From Margaritifera margaritifera (lineage: Eukaryota > Mollusca > Bivalvia > Unionida > Margaritiferidae), in the NCBI GenBank assembly GCA_029931535.1, contig JAQPZY010001415.1, positions 248,001-312,000 on the forward strand: a stretch of DNA of 64,000 bases, written 5' to 3'. This document shows, one piece after another, positions 28,471 through 42,080 of the stretch; position 1 is the first letter of the stretch, and each line of letters begins with the position of its first letter. Made by a program: the position numbers and the translations under genes. Under the pieces are notes generated by a model. It saw nothing but the letters and a program-made list of their open reading frames with translations. It was not told the origin of the DNA and made no database searches.

Positions 28471-29551
28471 GTCCCCGAGGTAGAAACTATACTCAATATA
28501 ACTTTGTTTCAATTTGCCTGGAAAGGTTGACAGAAATATTATTTAAACGACATGTTGTATGACCCAATGCATCTGAGATTAAAAAACAAAAATATTTGAC
28601 ATCTGACCTACACCAATACTATACATGTATGCAATGCAGATTTGCATGCGTGTTTAACGATCATGCTTGCACAAATATAAATTTTTAAATAACTCCAAAA
28701 AATGTAGGCATATATTACACGGTATCTTTCGTTAGCTATTTATTTATCCACCTGCTATTTATTGTGAATATCTCTAAATTGTAATCTTGTGTAATTACAA
28801 ATTAAAGTGAAAATGAAATTTAAATTTGAAAAAAGAAACAATCTCATCTCATGTGATATTTTGATTCCTTTAGGTTCGTTAACCTTTTCAAATCGGGCCC
28901 GCATCAATTTTTAGCCTCAAATGGCGATCGAAGTCAGATACATCCCCTATATCCGATAGGTGGAGCCACCAGAAAACCCTTTTCAAGAAAATTCTTATAA
29001 TGTGTTTTGGGTATATTTCTATTTTAGTTTCATAATTCCTTACCATGAAATTTATTTTATCACAACAAAATCTTGTAAGGATAAACATGTATCGTTATTC
29101 TTTGCGTGGGGCTTAACTCGAGATTTAAAATAATCGTATTTATACTACTACTCCCACTACATCTACTACTACTACTAATACTAATAATAATTATAATTAT
29201 ATCGATGCATAAGTAAAATTTGTTCAGACAAATGCCTGGAGGTTATGCCATTTAATGTTTGCTATCATATAACAAATTTTAAAACCAAGAATTCTTAAAG
29301 GAAGCATTTGATAACATTAAATATTAAAAACTAGAACTTTAAAATGAAAGAAATATTTAAAAGATCTTTCGGAGTACAACATCACACAACTTACATGAAA
29401 ACATTAATCAGTACATGATTTACAATATTTTCTTTTTTAAGTATATGCTATTCAATTAATTTAAGAAAAAAGTCTTTTCTTATTTAAGAATTGGAACTTC
29501 TAACATAAAACATCTTGATATAAAATTATTTTAAAGATTATGAGAATAAAC
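28471..29551. other. Anonymous spacer before the large array
   Basis: An interrupted TAC/TAA trinucleotide stretch lies at about 29142-29195. I see no coding signal. Confidence 0.5.
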
Positions 29552-32500
29552 TTGTCTTGATTACGATTACTATTTCTAAAATACATAGACCTTGTCTTGA
29601 TTAGGATTACCATTTCTAAAATACACAGACCTTGTCTTGATTAGGATTACTATTTATAAAATACATAGAACTTGTCTTGATTACGATTACTATTTCTAAA
29701 ATACATAGACCTTGTCTTGATTAGGATTACCATTTCTAAAATACACAGACCCTGTCTTGATTAGGATTACTATTTATAAAATACATAGAACTTGTCTTGA
29801 TTACGATTACTATTTCTAAAATACACAGACCTTGTCTTAATTAGGATTATTATTTCTAAAATACACAGACCTTGTCTTGATTAGGATTACTATTTCTAAA
29901 TACACAGACCTTGTCTTGATTAGGCTTACTACTTCTAAAATACACAGACCCTGTCTTGATTACGATTACTATACACAGACCCTGTCTTGATTACGATTAC
30001 TATTTCTAAAATATAAAGACCTTGTCTTGATTACTATTACTATTTCTAAATACACAGATCTTGTCTTAATTACGATTATTATTTCTAAATATACAGACCT
30101 TGTCTTGATTAGGCTTACTATTTCTAAAATACACAGACCTTGCTTTGATTACTATTACTATTTCTAAATACACAGACAATGTCTTGATTACGATTACTAT
30201 TTCTAAGTACATAGACCTTGTCTTGATTACGTTTACTATTTCTAAATGCATAGACCTTGTCTTGATTACGATTACTATTTCTAAATATACAGACCCTGTC
30301 TTGATTAGGATTACTATTTCTAAAATACACAGACCCTGTCTTGATTACGATTACTATTTCTAAAATACATAGACCTTGTCTTGATTAGGATTACTATTTC
30401 TAAATACACAGACCTTGACTTGATTACGATCACTATTTCTAAATACACAGACCTTGTCTTGATTACGATTACTATTTCTAAATACACAGACCCTGTCTTG
30501 ATTACTATTACTATTTCTAAATACATAGACCCTGTCTTGATTAGGATTACTATTTCTAAATACATAGACCTTGTCTTGATTACGATTACTATTTCTAAAA
30601 TACGTACGCCTTGTCTTGATTACGATTACTATTTCTAAATATACAGACCCTGTCTTGATTACTATTACTATTTCTAAAATACACAGATCTTGTCTTAATT
30701 AGGATTACTATTTCTAAATACATAGACCTTGTCTTGATTACTATTACTATTTCTAAATACACAGACCTTGTCTTAATTAGGATTACTATTTCTAAAATAC
30801 AGAGACCATGTCTTGATTAGGATTACTTTTTCTAAAATACACAGACCTTGTCTTGATTACAATTACTATTTCTAAAATACACAGATCTTGTCTTAATTAG
30901 GATTACTATTTCTAAAATACATAGACCATGTCTTGATTAGGATTACTATTTCTAAAATACATAGACCATGTCTTGATTACGATTACTATTTATAAAATAC
31001 ACAGGCCTTGTCTTGATTAGGATTACTATTTCTAAAATACATAGACCTTGTCTTGACTCGGATTACTATTTCTAAAATACATAGACCTAGTCTTAATTAG
31101 GATTACTATTTCTAAATACACAGACCCTGTCTTGATTATAATTACGATTTCTAAATTCACAGACCTTGTCTTGATTACGATTACTATTTCTAAATACGCA
31201 GACTCTGTCTTGATTACGATTACTATTTCTAAAATATACAGACCCTGTCTTGATTACGATTACTATTTCTAAATACATAGACCTTGTCTTGATTAGGATT
31301 ACTATTTCTAAATACATAGACCCTGTCTTGAATAGGATTATTATTTCTAAATACATAGACCTTCTCTTGATTACGATTACTATTTCTAAAATACGTACGC
31401 CTTGTCTTGATTACGGTTACTATTTCTAAATATGCAGACCCTGTCTTGATTAGGATTACTATTTCTAAATATACAGACCCTGTCTTCATTACGATTACTA
31501 TTTCTAAATACACAGACCCTGTCTTGATTACTATTACTATTTCTAAATAAACAGACCCTGTCTTGATTAGGATTACTATTTCTAAATATACAGACCCTGT
31601 CTTCATTACGATTACTATTTCTAAATACACAGACCCTGTCTTGATTACTATTACTATTTCTAAATATGCAGACCCTGTCTTGATTAGGATTACTATTTCT
31701 AAATATACAGACCCTGTCTTGATTACGATTACTATTTCTAAAATACATAGACCCTGTCTTGATTACGATTACTATTTCTAAATACACTGACCATGTCTTG
31801 ATTACGATTACTATTTCTAAAATACATAGACCTTGTCTTAATTAGGATTACTATTTCTAAATACACAGACCCTGTCTTGATTACGATTACTATTTCTAAA
31901 ATACACAGACCTTGTCTTGATTACGATTATTATTTCTAAATATACAGACCATGTCTTGATTACTATTACTATTTCTAAATACACAGACCTTGTCTTGATT
32001 ACGATTACTATTTCTAAATACACAGACCTTGTCTTGATTACGATTACTATTTCTAAATACACAGACCTTGTCTTGATTACGATTACTATTTCTAAATACA
32101 CAGACCTTGTCTTGATTACTATTACTATTTCTAAATACACAGACCTTGTCTTGATTAGGATTACTATTTCTAAATACACAGACCTTGCCTTGATTACGAT
32201 TACTATTTCTAAAATACACAGACCCTGTCTTGATTACTATTACTATTTCTAAGTACATAGACCTTGTCTTGATTACGATTACTATTTTTAAATACACAGA
32301 CCTTGTCTTGATTACGATTACTATTTCTAAAATACACAGACCTTGTCTTGATTACGATTACTATTTCTAAATACACAGACCCTGTCTTGATTACTATTAC
32401 TATTTCTAAATACACAGACCTTGTCTTGATTTCTATTACTATTTCTAAATACACAGACCTTGTCTTGATTACGATTACTTTTTCTAAATACACAGACCTT

Positions 32501-35500
32501 GTCTTGATTACTATTACTATTTCTAAATACACAGACCTTGTCTTGATTAGGATTACTATTTCTAAAATACACAGAACTTGTCTTGATTACGATTACTATT
32601 TCTAAATACACAGACCTTGTCTTGATTACTATTACTATTTCTAAATACACAGACCTTGTCTTGATTACTATTACCATTTCTAAATACACAGACCTTGTCT
32701 TGATTACGATTACTATTTCTAAATACACAGACCTTGTCTTGATTACTATTACTATTTCTAAATACACAGACCTTTTCTTGATTACGATTACTATTTCTAA
32801 ATACACAGACCTTGTCTTGATTACTATTACCATTTCTAAATACACAGACCTTGTCTTGATTACTATTACCATTTCTAAATACACAGACCTTGTCTTGATT
32901 ACGATTACTATTTCTAAATACACAGACCTTGTCTTGATTACTATTACTATTTCTAAATACACAGACCTTTTCTTGATTACGATTACTATTTCTAAATACA
33001 CAGACCTTGTCTTGATTACTATTACTATTTCTAAATACACAGACCTTTTCTTGATTACGATTACTATTTCTAAATACACAGACCTTGTCTTGATTACTAT
33101 TACTATTTCTAAATACACAGACCTTGTCTTGATTACGATTACTATTTCTAAATACCCAGACCTTGTCTTGATTACTATTACTATTTCTAAATACACAGAC
33201 CTTGTCTTGATTACTATTACTATTTCTAAATACACAGACCTTGTCTTGATTACGATTACTATTTCTAAATACATAGACCTTGTCTTTATTAGGATTACTA
33301 TTTCTAAATACATAAACCCTGTCTTGATTACGATTACTATTTCTAAATACATAGACCTTGTCTTGATTACGATTACTATTTCTAAATACATAGACCTTGT
33401 CTTGATTACGATTACTATTTCTAAAATACGTAGACCTTGTCTTGGTTACGATTACTATTTCTAAATATACAGACCCTGTCTTGATTAGGATTACTATTTC
33501 TAAATATACAGACCTTGTCTTGATTACGATTACTATTTCTAAATACACAGACCTCGTCTTGATTACGATTACTATTTCTAAATATACAGACCCTGTCTTG
33601 ATTACTATTACTACTTCTAAAATACACAGACCCTGTCTTGATTACTATTACTATTTCTAAATATATAGACCCTGTCTTAATTACGATTACTATTTCTAAA
33701 TACACAGACCCTGTCTTGATTACGATTACTATTTCTAAATACACAGACCCTGTCTTGATTAGGATTACTATTTCTAAATAAACAGACCTCGTCTTGATTA
33801 CGATTACTATTTCTAAATAAACAGACCCTGTCTTGATTACGATTACTATTTCTAAATATACAGAGCCTGTCTTGATTACTATTACTATTTCTAAATATAT
33901 AGACCCTGTCTTAATTACGATTACTATTTCTAAATACACAGACCCTGTCTTGATTACGATTACTATTTCTAAATACACAGACCCTGTCTTGATTACGATT
34001 ACTATTTCTAAATACACAGACCTTGTCTTGATTACTATTACTATTTCTAAATACACAGACCCTGTCTTGATTACGATTACTATTTCTAAATACACAGACC
34101 TTGTCTTGATAACGATTACTATTTCTAAATACACAGACCTCGTCTTGATTAGGATTACTATTTCTAAAATACACAGACCTTGTCTTGATTACGATTACTA
34201 TTTCTAAATACACAGACCCTGTCTTGATTACTATTACTATTTCTAAATACATAGACCATGTCTTGATTAGGATTACTATTTCTAAATACACATACCTTTT
34301 CTTGATTACGATTACTATTTCTAAATACACAGACCTTGTCTTGATTACTATTACTATTTCTAAATACACAGACCTTGTCTTGATTACGATTACTATTTCT
34401 AAATACCCAGACCTTGTCTTGATTACTATTACTATTTCTAAATACACAGACCTTGTCTTGATTACTATTACTATTTCTAAATACACAGACCTTGTCTTGA
34501 TTACGATTACTATTTCTAAATACATAGACCTTGTCTTTATTAGGATTACTATTTCTAAATACATAAACCCTGTCTTGATTACGATTACTATTTCTAAATA
34601 CTTAGACCTTGTCTTGATTACGATTACTATTTCTAAATACATAGACCTTGTCTTGATTACGATTACTATTTCTAAAATACGTAGACCTTGTCTTGGTTAC
34701 GATTACTATTTCTAAATATACAGACCCTGTCTTGATTAGGATTACTATTTCTAAATATACAGACCTTGTCTTGATTACGATTACTATTTCTAAATACACA
34801 GACCTCGTCTTGATTACTATTACTATTTCTAAATAAACAGACCCTGTCTTGATTACGATTACTATTTCTAAATATACAGACCCTGTCTTGATTACTATTA
34901 CTACTTCTAAAATACACAGACCCTGTCTTGATTACTATTACTATTTCTAAATATATAGACCCTGTCTTAATTACGATTACTATTTCTAAATACACAGACC
35001 CTGTCTTGATTACGATTACTATTTCTAAATACACAGACCCTGTCTTGATTAGGATTACTATTTCTAAATAAACAGACCTCGTCTTGATTACGATTACTAT
35101 TTCTAAATAAACAGACCCTGTCTTGATTACGATTACTATTTCTAAATATACAGAGCCTGTCTTGATTACTATTACTATTTCTAAATATATAGACCCTGTC
35201 TTAATTACGATTACTATTTCTAAATACACAGACCCTGTCTTGATTACGATTACTATTTCTAAATACACAGACCCTGTCTTGATTACGATTACTATTTCTA
35301 AATACACAGACCTTGTCTTGATTACTATTACTATTTCTAAATACACAGACCCTGTCTTGATTACGATTACTATTTCTAAATACACAGACCTTGTCTTGAT
35401 AACGATTACTATTTCTAAATACACAGACCTCGTCTTGATTAGGATTACTATTTCTAAAATACACAGACCTTGTCTTGATTACGATTACTATTTCTAAATA

Positions 35501-37062
35501 CACAGACCCTGTCTTGATTACTATTACTATTTCTAAATACATAAACCATGTCTTGATTAGGATTACTATTTCTGAAATACATATACCTTGTCTTGATTAC
35601 GATTACTATTTCTAAATACACATACCTTGTCTTGATTACGATTAATATTTTTAAATACACAGACCTTGTCTTGATTACGATTACTATTTCTAAATGCGTA
35701 GACCTTGTCTTGATTAAGATTACTATTTCTAAAATACATAGACCTTGTCTTGATTAGGATTACTATTTCTAAATACACAGACCTTGTCTTGATTACGATT
35801 ACTATTTCTAAATACACAGACCTTGTCTTGATTACTATTACTATTTCTAAATACACAGACCTTGTCTTGATTACGATTACTATTTCTAAATACATAGACC
35901 TTGTCTTTATTAGGATTACTATTTCTAAATACATAGACCCTGTCTTGATTACGATTACTATTTCTAAATACATAGACCTTGTCTTGATTACGATTACTAT
36001 TTCTAAAATACGTAGACCTTGTCTTGGTTACGATTACTATTTCTAAATATACAGACCATGTCTTGATTAGGATTACTATTTCTAAATATACAGACCTTGT
36101 CTTGATTACGATTACTATTTCTAAATACACAGACCTCGTCTTGATTACTATTACTATTTCTAAATAAACAGACCCTGTCTTGATTACGATTACTATTTCT
36201 AAATATACAGACCCTGTCTTGATTAGGATTACTATTTCTAACTATGCAGACCCTGTCTTGATTACGATTACTATTTCTAAATATACAGACCCTGTCTTGA
36301 TTACTATTACTATTTCTAAAATACACAGACCCTGTCTTGATTACTGTTACTATTTCTAAATATATAGACCCTGTCTTGATTACGATTACTATTTCTAAAA
36401 TACACAGACCTTGTCTTGATTGCGATTACTATTTCTAAAATACGTAGACCTTGTCTTGGTTACGATTACTATTTCTAAATATACAGACCCTGTCTTGATT
36501 AGGATTACTATTTCTAAATATACAGACCTTGTCTTGATTACGATTACTATTTCTAAATACACAGACCTCGTCTTGATTACTATTACTATTTCTAAATAAA
36601 CAGACCCTGTCTTGATTACGATTACTATTTCTAAATATACAGACCCTGTCTTGATTAGGATTACTATTTCTAACTATGCAGACCCTGTCTTGATTACGAT
36701 TACTATTTCTAAATATACAGACCCTGTCTTGATTACTATTACTATTTCTAAAATACACAGACCCTGTCTTGATTACTGTTACTATTTCTAAATATATAGA
36801 CCCTGTCTTGATTACGATTACTATTTCTAAAATACACAGACCTTGTCTTGATTGCGATTACTATTTCTAAATACACAGACCTTGTCTTGATTAGGATTAC
36901 TATTTCTAAAATACACAGACCTTGTCTTGATTAGGATTACTATTTCTAAAATACACAGACCTTGTCTTGATTAGGATTACTATTTCTAAAATACACAGAC
37001 CTTGTCTTGATTACGATTAGAATTTCTAAAATACACAGACCTTGTCTTGATTACGATTAGAA
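29552..37062 (+). repeat. Giant 39-bp minisatellite, about 190 units
   Basis: The unit begins CTTGTCTTGATTACGATTAC and ends in TAAATACACAGAC. A 40-base form has one extra A (TAAAATACAC). Variant sites are GATTACGATT/GATTACTATT/GATTAGGATT, CCTTG/CCCTG, and CACAGA/CATAGA. Higher-order copies are visible: a block around 33421-34207 recurs at 34672-35497 (offset 1251, then 1290 after one extra unit), and a block around 36003-36326 recurs at 36435-36758 (offset 432). The left part of the array is more diverged than the right. Frames up to 354 codons on both strands are artefacts of the 13-codon period. The array ends in degraded units at about 37015-37062. Confidence 0.98.
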
Positions 37063-37565
37063 TTTTTTGTAAATACGGTAATGCAAAATTCAAATACAAC
37101 ACGGTTTTAAAAAAAGAACGATAATCTGTAATGACTTTCATTCTTAAGACAATTATGAATATCAACTAATATTAGTCAAGAAAAAAGGTACTAATAACAT
37201 AGGGAAACACAGAAACAATTGCACACTTACATAGAGACACACAAAGGGGACTACACAATTTTTCTTTTCTTGGCAGTTTGTCATATGAATTTAACGATGA
37301 GTTGCGATGCGTTTAGCAATGAGTTTCGATGAGCGATATTTGAAAGCTATTTTTCACTTGAAATGAGTAACATCCTGGTGTCATCATGTCCAATGTTACG
37401 AGTTACATTCATGGTTCATAATAAGTGCAGAAAGATTGTACTCATTGAAGAAAGAATGGACTCAGTTGATTCTACATTATGAAAACACATAGCGTGAGCA
37501 GAATAATTTAAAGTACCGGCTAAACGAGTTGCCCTAAATCTTGAAATTAATAATTTTTGTTCATA
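37063..37565. other. Spacer, left edge of block B
   Basis: It matches block A at 8286-8600 (see duplication entries). No gene is visible. Confidence 0.5.
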
Positions 37566-37568
<3 letters not shown>

Positions 37569-37638
<70 letters not shown>

Positions 37639-37671
37639 ATATATATATATGTGTGTGTGTGTGTGTAAAAC

Positions 37672-37707
<36 letters not shown>

Positions 37708-37740
37708 TTGTTTGTGTACGTGTGTGTGTAAAATATATAT

Positions 37741-37801
<61 letters not shown>
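37569..37801 (+). repeat. Compound microsatellite (TA)n/(GT)n, repeated three times
   Basis: TA and TG runs alternate with short AAACATA/AAATATA interruptions, giving three successive TA-TG modules. Confidence 0.95.
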
Positions 37802-37803
<2 letters not shown>

Positions 37804-38688
37804 CCATGTAATTTAAACATGGATTAATCGGACGATAAGGAGAAAAATATTTGGAAGACATCCTTAATATCTTTGAGCTGCATGCAAATGGTAAAGTTAT
37901 TATAATCAGAATTACAGATTACCACTAAATTCTATAAATATTATTATTGTTTTATCTCTTCTGATCAATATATTAAGATCATGTCTATTTTTTGCTTGAA
38001 TGAAGTTTCAGCTATTTTTTTTCAAGCATAACTAATTGTAAACTTTCTGTTATAACAACCGCTGTATGCATGCCATTTTTATAGTATCTCTTAGTCTCTG
38101 TTATGCATTTAAACTATAGAAATTGCATATTATTCGAAATCACTGGAACAACGTCTTACATGATCTGTTGATATTAATTCCCACCCCACCCCCTTCAGAT
38201 GAAACAATACTGTGAATTCTGTAGTAGGCTGTCACCAAGAAGGAAATACAAGGTGACTGTTTTAGTCATGCCATAGCTTAATACAGTTTTGTTATATATA
38301 TATATATATATAATTTGATAAAACGGACTCGATAAAGTACGCCCGATAAACTGTGTGAGATTAATTGTGAAAGATACTGAAATGTTTCATCTGCTAGGAT
38401 CATTTGAGCATTAGAGATTGGAGGGTATTTTCATCTGGTGTCTGGGTAAGGTATCTTCTAAGTTCATTGCCATACGAGTTTTTGTTCGTTTGTTTGCTCA
38501 TTTCACTTTCAAATATTTGTTGTCACATTTACTTTCTCCTAATTCACCATTGTAAATAGAATATGGATTATTGAGTACAATTTATAAAGAATTGTCAAGG
38601 TCATACATAATAGTATAATAAGTGTAAGTGTAACCAAAACTATTTTCCTGGTATGTTGCACAGCAGATCTGAGGAGAGAAGAAGCCTG
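37802..38688. other. Spacer shared with blocks A and C
   Basis: The stretch 38030-38110 (CTTTCTGTTATAACAACCGC) is the single-copy counterpart of the 78-bp array at 57.97 kb. The stretch 38380-38470 matches 52985-53080. A short (TA)n lies at 38296-38312. Confidence 0.6.
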
Positions 38689-38689
38689 A

Positions 38690-39650
38690 CAAATGATGGC
38701 ATTGGCTACTTGTTACACAAATAGTATTTTGACTATCTCGTAGTTTCTACTGAGTGGAAACTCAAGTCGAGCAGGGTTCATTAAATATTTGATCGATTTG
38801 TTCTTCTGTAGGAAATCCTTCCTGCAAGACAGTTCCACATCTAGAAATAAAATTTATCGCATTGGATATTATGTAAATATGAATCAATTAACCCATTTTT
38901 GCAACACTGATCATTGCCCCATCCACATCACTTGCAGCTTTTCTGTTTACTTGTAAGCAACATATATTTTGTCGTCTGTATATTGCTTGCAGGAGTCTCT
39001 CTGCCTGATAATATTTTTTGTTGTTTTTTTTATTTATTTTTTTTTATTTTTTTTTTTATTTTTTTGTACACCACTTTGCTGAAAGGGAACGGGAACCATT
39101 TTCCTACAGAAGTCAGCGGATCCATGATGTATCCCCTTTTCCCTCGAAAAGAGCTGCAGTCTTTAGTCATATTGATATACTCATTGTCATTTATGGCTTA
39201 GGATTAAAGTTTTCCAAAACATTTAACTGTCCTTTTCATCTGAAACTGATCTCCATCGAACAACTGCATACAGCTCACAAGATCCACAATCTTTATCTTT
39301 TCTAATCAACGTGACAACCGATTAAATGAACAAATTCTTTTGATGTTAATATTGGCCACCCTTCTTAGGATATCAGCGCTAAGAAGAGCTCTTGAAACAA
39401 AATTCATGTATAAACCACATTTCACAAGAAAAGTGTCTATACCATGGCAGTCAGAAAGGAATAAACGATTCTTCAAATTAAATATGAACCACATTTCACA
39501 AGAAAAGTGTCTATACCATGGCAGTCAGAAACGAATAAACTATTCTTCGAATTATATATAAACCACATTTCACAAAAAAAGTGTCTATACCATGGCAGTC
39601 GAATAAACTATTCTTTGAATTCACCTTTTATTCACATATTCTGTGTCGGC
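38690..39650 (-). pseudogene. Broken copy of GT14 glycosyltransferase exon 1
   Basis: Reading the minus strand, the segment matches exon 1 of the intact gene from its 5' flank to near its donor. Readable pieces are LFDGDQFQMK (for LFDGDPLEMN), NEYINMTKDCSSFRGKRGYI, DPLTSV, and near the end RLEFPLSRNYEIVKIL (for GQEFPLRTNHELVKIL). Several frameshifts and stops break the frame. A T-rich tract (39017-39066) replaces the codons between the YQAERLL and VVYK segments. The start codon region is triplicated (39410-39626). Exons 2 and 3 are not found downstream. It cannot encode an enzyme. Confidence 0.88.
39410..39626 (+). repeat. 74-bp tandem triplication inside the GT14 pseudogene
   Basis: The unit with AACCACATTTCACAAGAAAA and CTATACCATGGCAGTC starts at 39410, 39484 and 39558. 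The intact gene has one copy (about 12588-12661), which encodes the signal anchor and start. The third copy is slightly shortened. Confidence 0.93.
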
Positions 39651-39984
39651 AGAAACTAGACCACATGGAAATTTATAAATATGGTAATGGACCGCAGACA
39701 AACAAAATCGGTAACATATTTACATCCACAAAATGTTTAGGTTCTGTGTTTAGTGTTTGTTGTGGTACTAGATTAAAAATAGGAGTGGGGCAGTTTGCAA
39801 TCCGTTATGAATACAAAATATGATGCACAAACACATCAAAAATTTCTAAACGGATGATATATTTGCGGATCCTACTAGGATGGCGTAGCGATGAGGAACG
39901 TGTTATTAGCAATAGCGAATGCTTCCCCATTCGGTCTGTAATCGTGAGTACTTCAAAACCTCTACCAGATACCTGATACTTGTC

Positions 39985-40550
39985 TAACATTTAAACTAGA
40001 GCATCACGTACAATGTTCATGTACTCGATACGTGTCCAACATTTACACTAGTGCATCACGTACAATGTTCATGTACTCGATACGTGTCCAACATTTACAC
40101 TAGTGCATCACGTACAATGTTCATGTACTCGATACGTGTCCAACAATTACACTAGTGCATCACGTACAATGTTCATGTACTCAATACGTGTCCAACATTT
40201 ACACTAGTGCATCACGTACAATGTTCATGTACTCGATACGTGTCCAACATTTACACTAGTGCATCACGTACAATGTTCATGTACTCGATACGTGTCCAAC
40301 ATTTACACTAGTGCATCACGTACAATGTTCATGTACTCGATACGTGTCCAACAATTACACTAGAGCATCACGTACAATGTTCATGTACTCAATACGTGTC
40401 CAACATTTAAACTAGAGCATCACGTGCAATGTTCATGTACTCGATACGTGTCCAACATTTACACTAGATCATCACGTACAATATTCATGTACTCGATGTG
40501 TGTCCAACATTTACACTAGAGCATCACGTACAATGTTCATGTACTTGCTG
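39985..40550 (+). repeat. 52-bp minisatellite, about 11 units
   Basis: The unit begins AACATTTACACTAGTGCATC and contains CACGTACAATGTTCATGTAC. Edge units carry AGAGCATCACG, the ancestral state found in the single-copy counterpart at 13110-13155. Confidence 0.97.
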
Positions 40551-40959
40551 CAAAAGGAAAACAAAATGAAGCTAAAAATAGGCACAATTATAAATAATTC
40601 CCGTCGTTTCCTACAATGAATAGATAAATTAAATCTATTTTCTTCAGACTAATTAACGTTAATTGTATATGTCCAACATATTGTACAGTTTAGAGCATCT
40701 GCTAAGTGTGCATCAATCTGTGAAATATGGGGAGGCAATATTTAAAGTCATCATCATGAAGTTATCTCTGCGACTAGAGAGTAAAACTTTCTGCACACTA
40801 TGAAAATGAAGTTAGCATGAGGAAGCGTACAATTTTAAATAATATCCCAAATAAATACAGCCAGGAAGAAGAGAAAAAAAAAGAAAGAAATGTACTGATT
40901 AAATAATGTAATCCCAGCGATATTAACATTTGAAGAATTATTGTCAGCAGGTATGTGTG

Positions 40960-40961
40960 TG

Positions 40962-41046
<85 letters not shown>
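40960..41046 (+). repeat. (TA)n microsatellite with TG flanks
   Basis: TGTGTGTATG, then a TA run, then GTATGTGTGTGTG. It sits where block A has the 26-bp minisatellite. Confidence 0.95.
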
Positions 41047-41264
41047 TAGAAGGAATTCTTTACTTACTCGCATCTTAGTCTGTGCTGTTATAAATATGTA
41101 ATAATTTTCCTTTCCTTGAATCCTTCAGAACAATTGTTTAACGCCTACATGGTTATATGTATCCATTCATTTCTTAAACGCTTTTTTTACAGAAAAGTAG
41201 AGAAAATGTAATAGGAGTTAGTCCCCCTCTCGAAAGGCTTAAACATTTGGGTTAATTTAAATTT

Positions 41265-41410
41265 TTGCACATGATTGCATGCATCTGTTGAGACCGTCCT
41301 AAGCACATATATAGTGTTGGCATAAGATGTATGTTTTGCACATACTTGCATGCATCTGTTAAAACCATCCTATATTAACCGACATCTTCTTCACATAGAA
41401 ATGTGAAACA
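41265..41410 (+). repeat. Dispersed repeat, inverted copy of 15370-15490, partly doubled
   Basis: TTTGCACATGATTGCATGCA at 41265 and TTTGCACATACTTGCATGCA at 41335 start two tandem partial copies. The second continues into CCTATATTAACCGACATCTT, the reverse complement of 15.4 kb. Confidence 0.75.
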
Positions 41411-41425
41411 TATAATTCCATATGT

Positions 41426-41950
41426 TTATAATAACAAAAGTGATTTGTGTTCAATCACACGTTTAACAAATTCGGTTTTACCTGGTACACAAGGTCCAAC
41501 AAGCAAAAAGGGGTGGCGAAGATGCAGGGGAGAGCATCTTTGACGAGCGGACCTTTTGTCAAGCACTTTGAGAACGGAGGATGTAGCCATAACTCTCGAG
41601 GTGTGTTTAGAATTCTGACATTTCATCAATGACTCAAGACATTTTATACATTTAATTTTTTATAGGGTAACAGCAACAACAAAATATACTTCACATTTCA
41701 AAAACATAAAGGGCATGTTTTGTCTTCTTTATATTTTTTTTCATCAGTCGCACACAATGTCTTTGGCATAATCAGCAACATCTTGTGTGCACGCATCCAA
41801 TCCAAGACTTTTCCTGTCACGTACATCTTTCCAGACGTAAATCTGTTGCGGTACCCAACATACTATACACACTTCTTGGCAAGTATGAAGAGTAGACAAA
41901 GTACTACGAATGTCTTCTTCACGTTAGTCGCTTTGCAAAAAAAAAAATAA
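41426..41950 (-). pseudogene. Decayed ATPase fragment resembling Polinton/Maverick packaging ATPase
   Basis: The minus-strand frame 41629-41426 ends in LRHPFLLVGPCVPGKTEFVK followed by RVIEH. HPF, a hydrophobic strand, GPxxxGKT and FVK is the Walker A start of the A32-like packaging ATPase found in Polintons and related elements (usual form HPF...GPTxSGKT.FVK). The P-loop here reads GPCVPGKT, so its second Gly/Ser position is altered. Upstream on the same strand (41900-41700) another frame reads FTSGKMYVTGKVLDWMRAHK, which I do not recognise. The sequence after the Walker A region is lost. This is a short fragment and cannot function. Confidence 0.5.
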
Positions 41951-42080
41951 AATAAAAATAAAATAACGCACAACCAATCGTACAATTTGTGATCAATGGA
42001 AATTATGTCAGTCTTAGGTCGAAAAACACCAAGAAGTATTTGAATGTGATTTGATACCCTTTCTTTGGTTGTTCCAAAAG

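Noticed and set aside
32327..33548. Frames of 328-354 codons (minus) and 293 codons (plus)
   Set aside because: They are read from the 39-bp array. Open frames occur simultaneously on both strands and shift wherever a 40-base unit occurs, as expected for non-coding tandem repeats.
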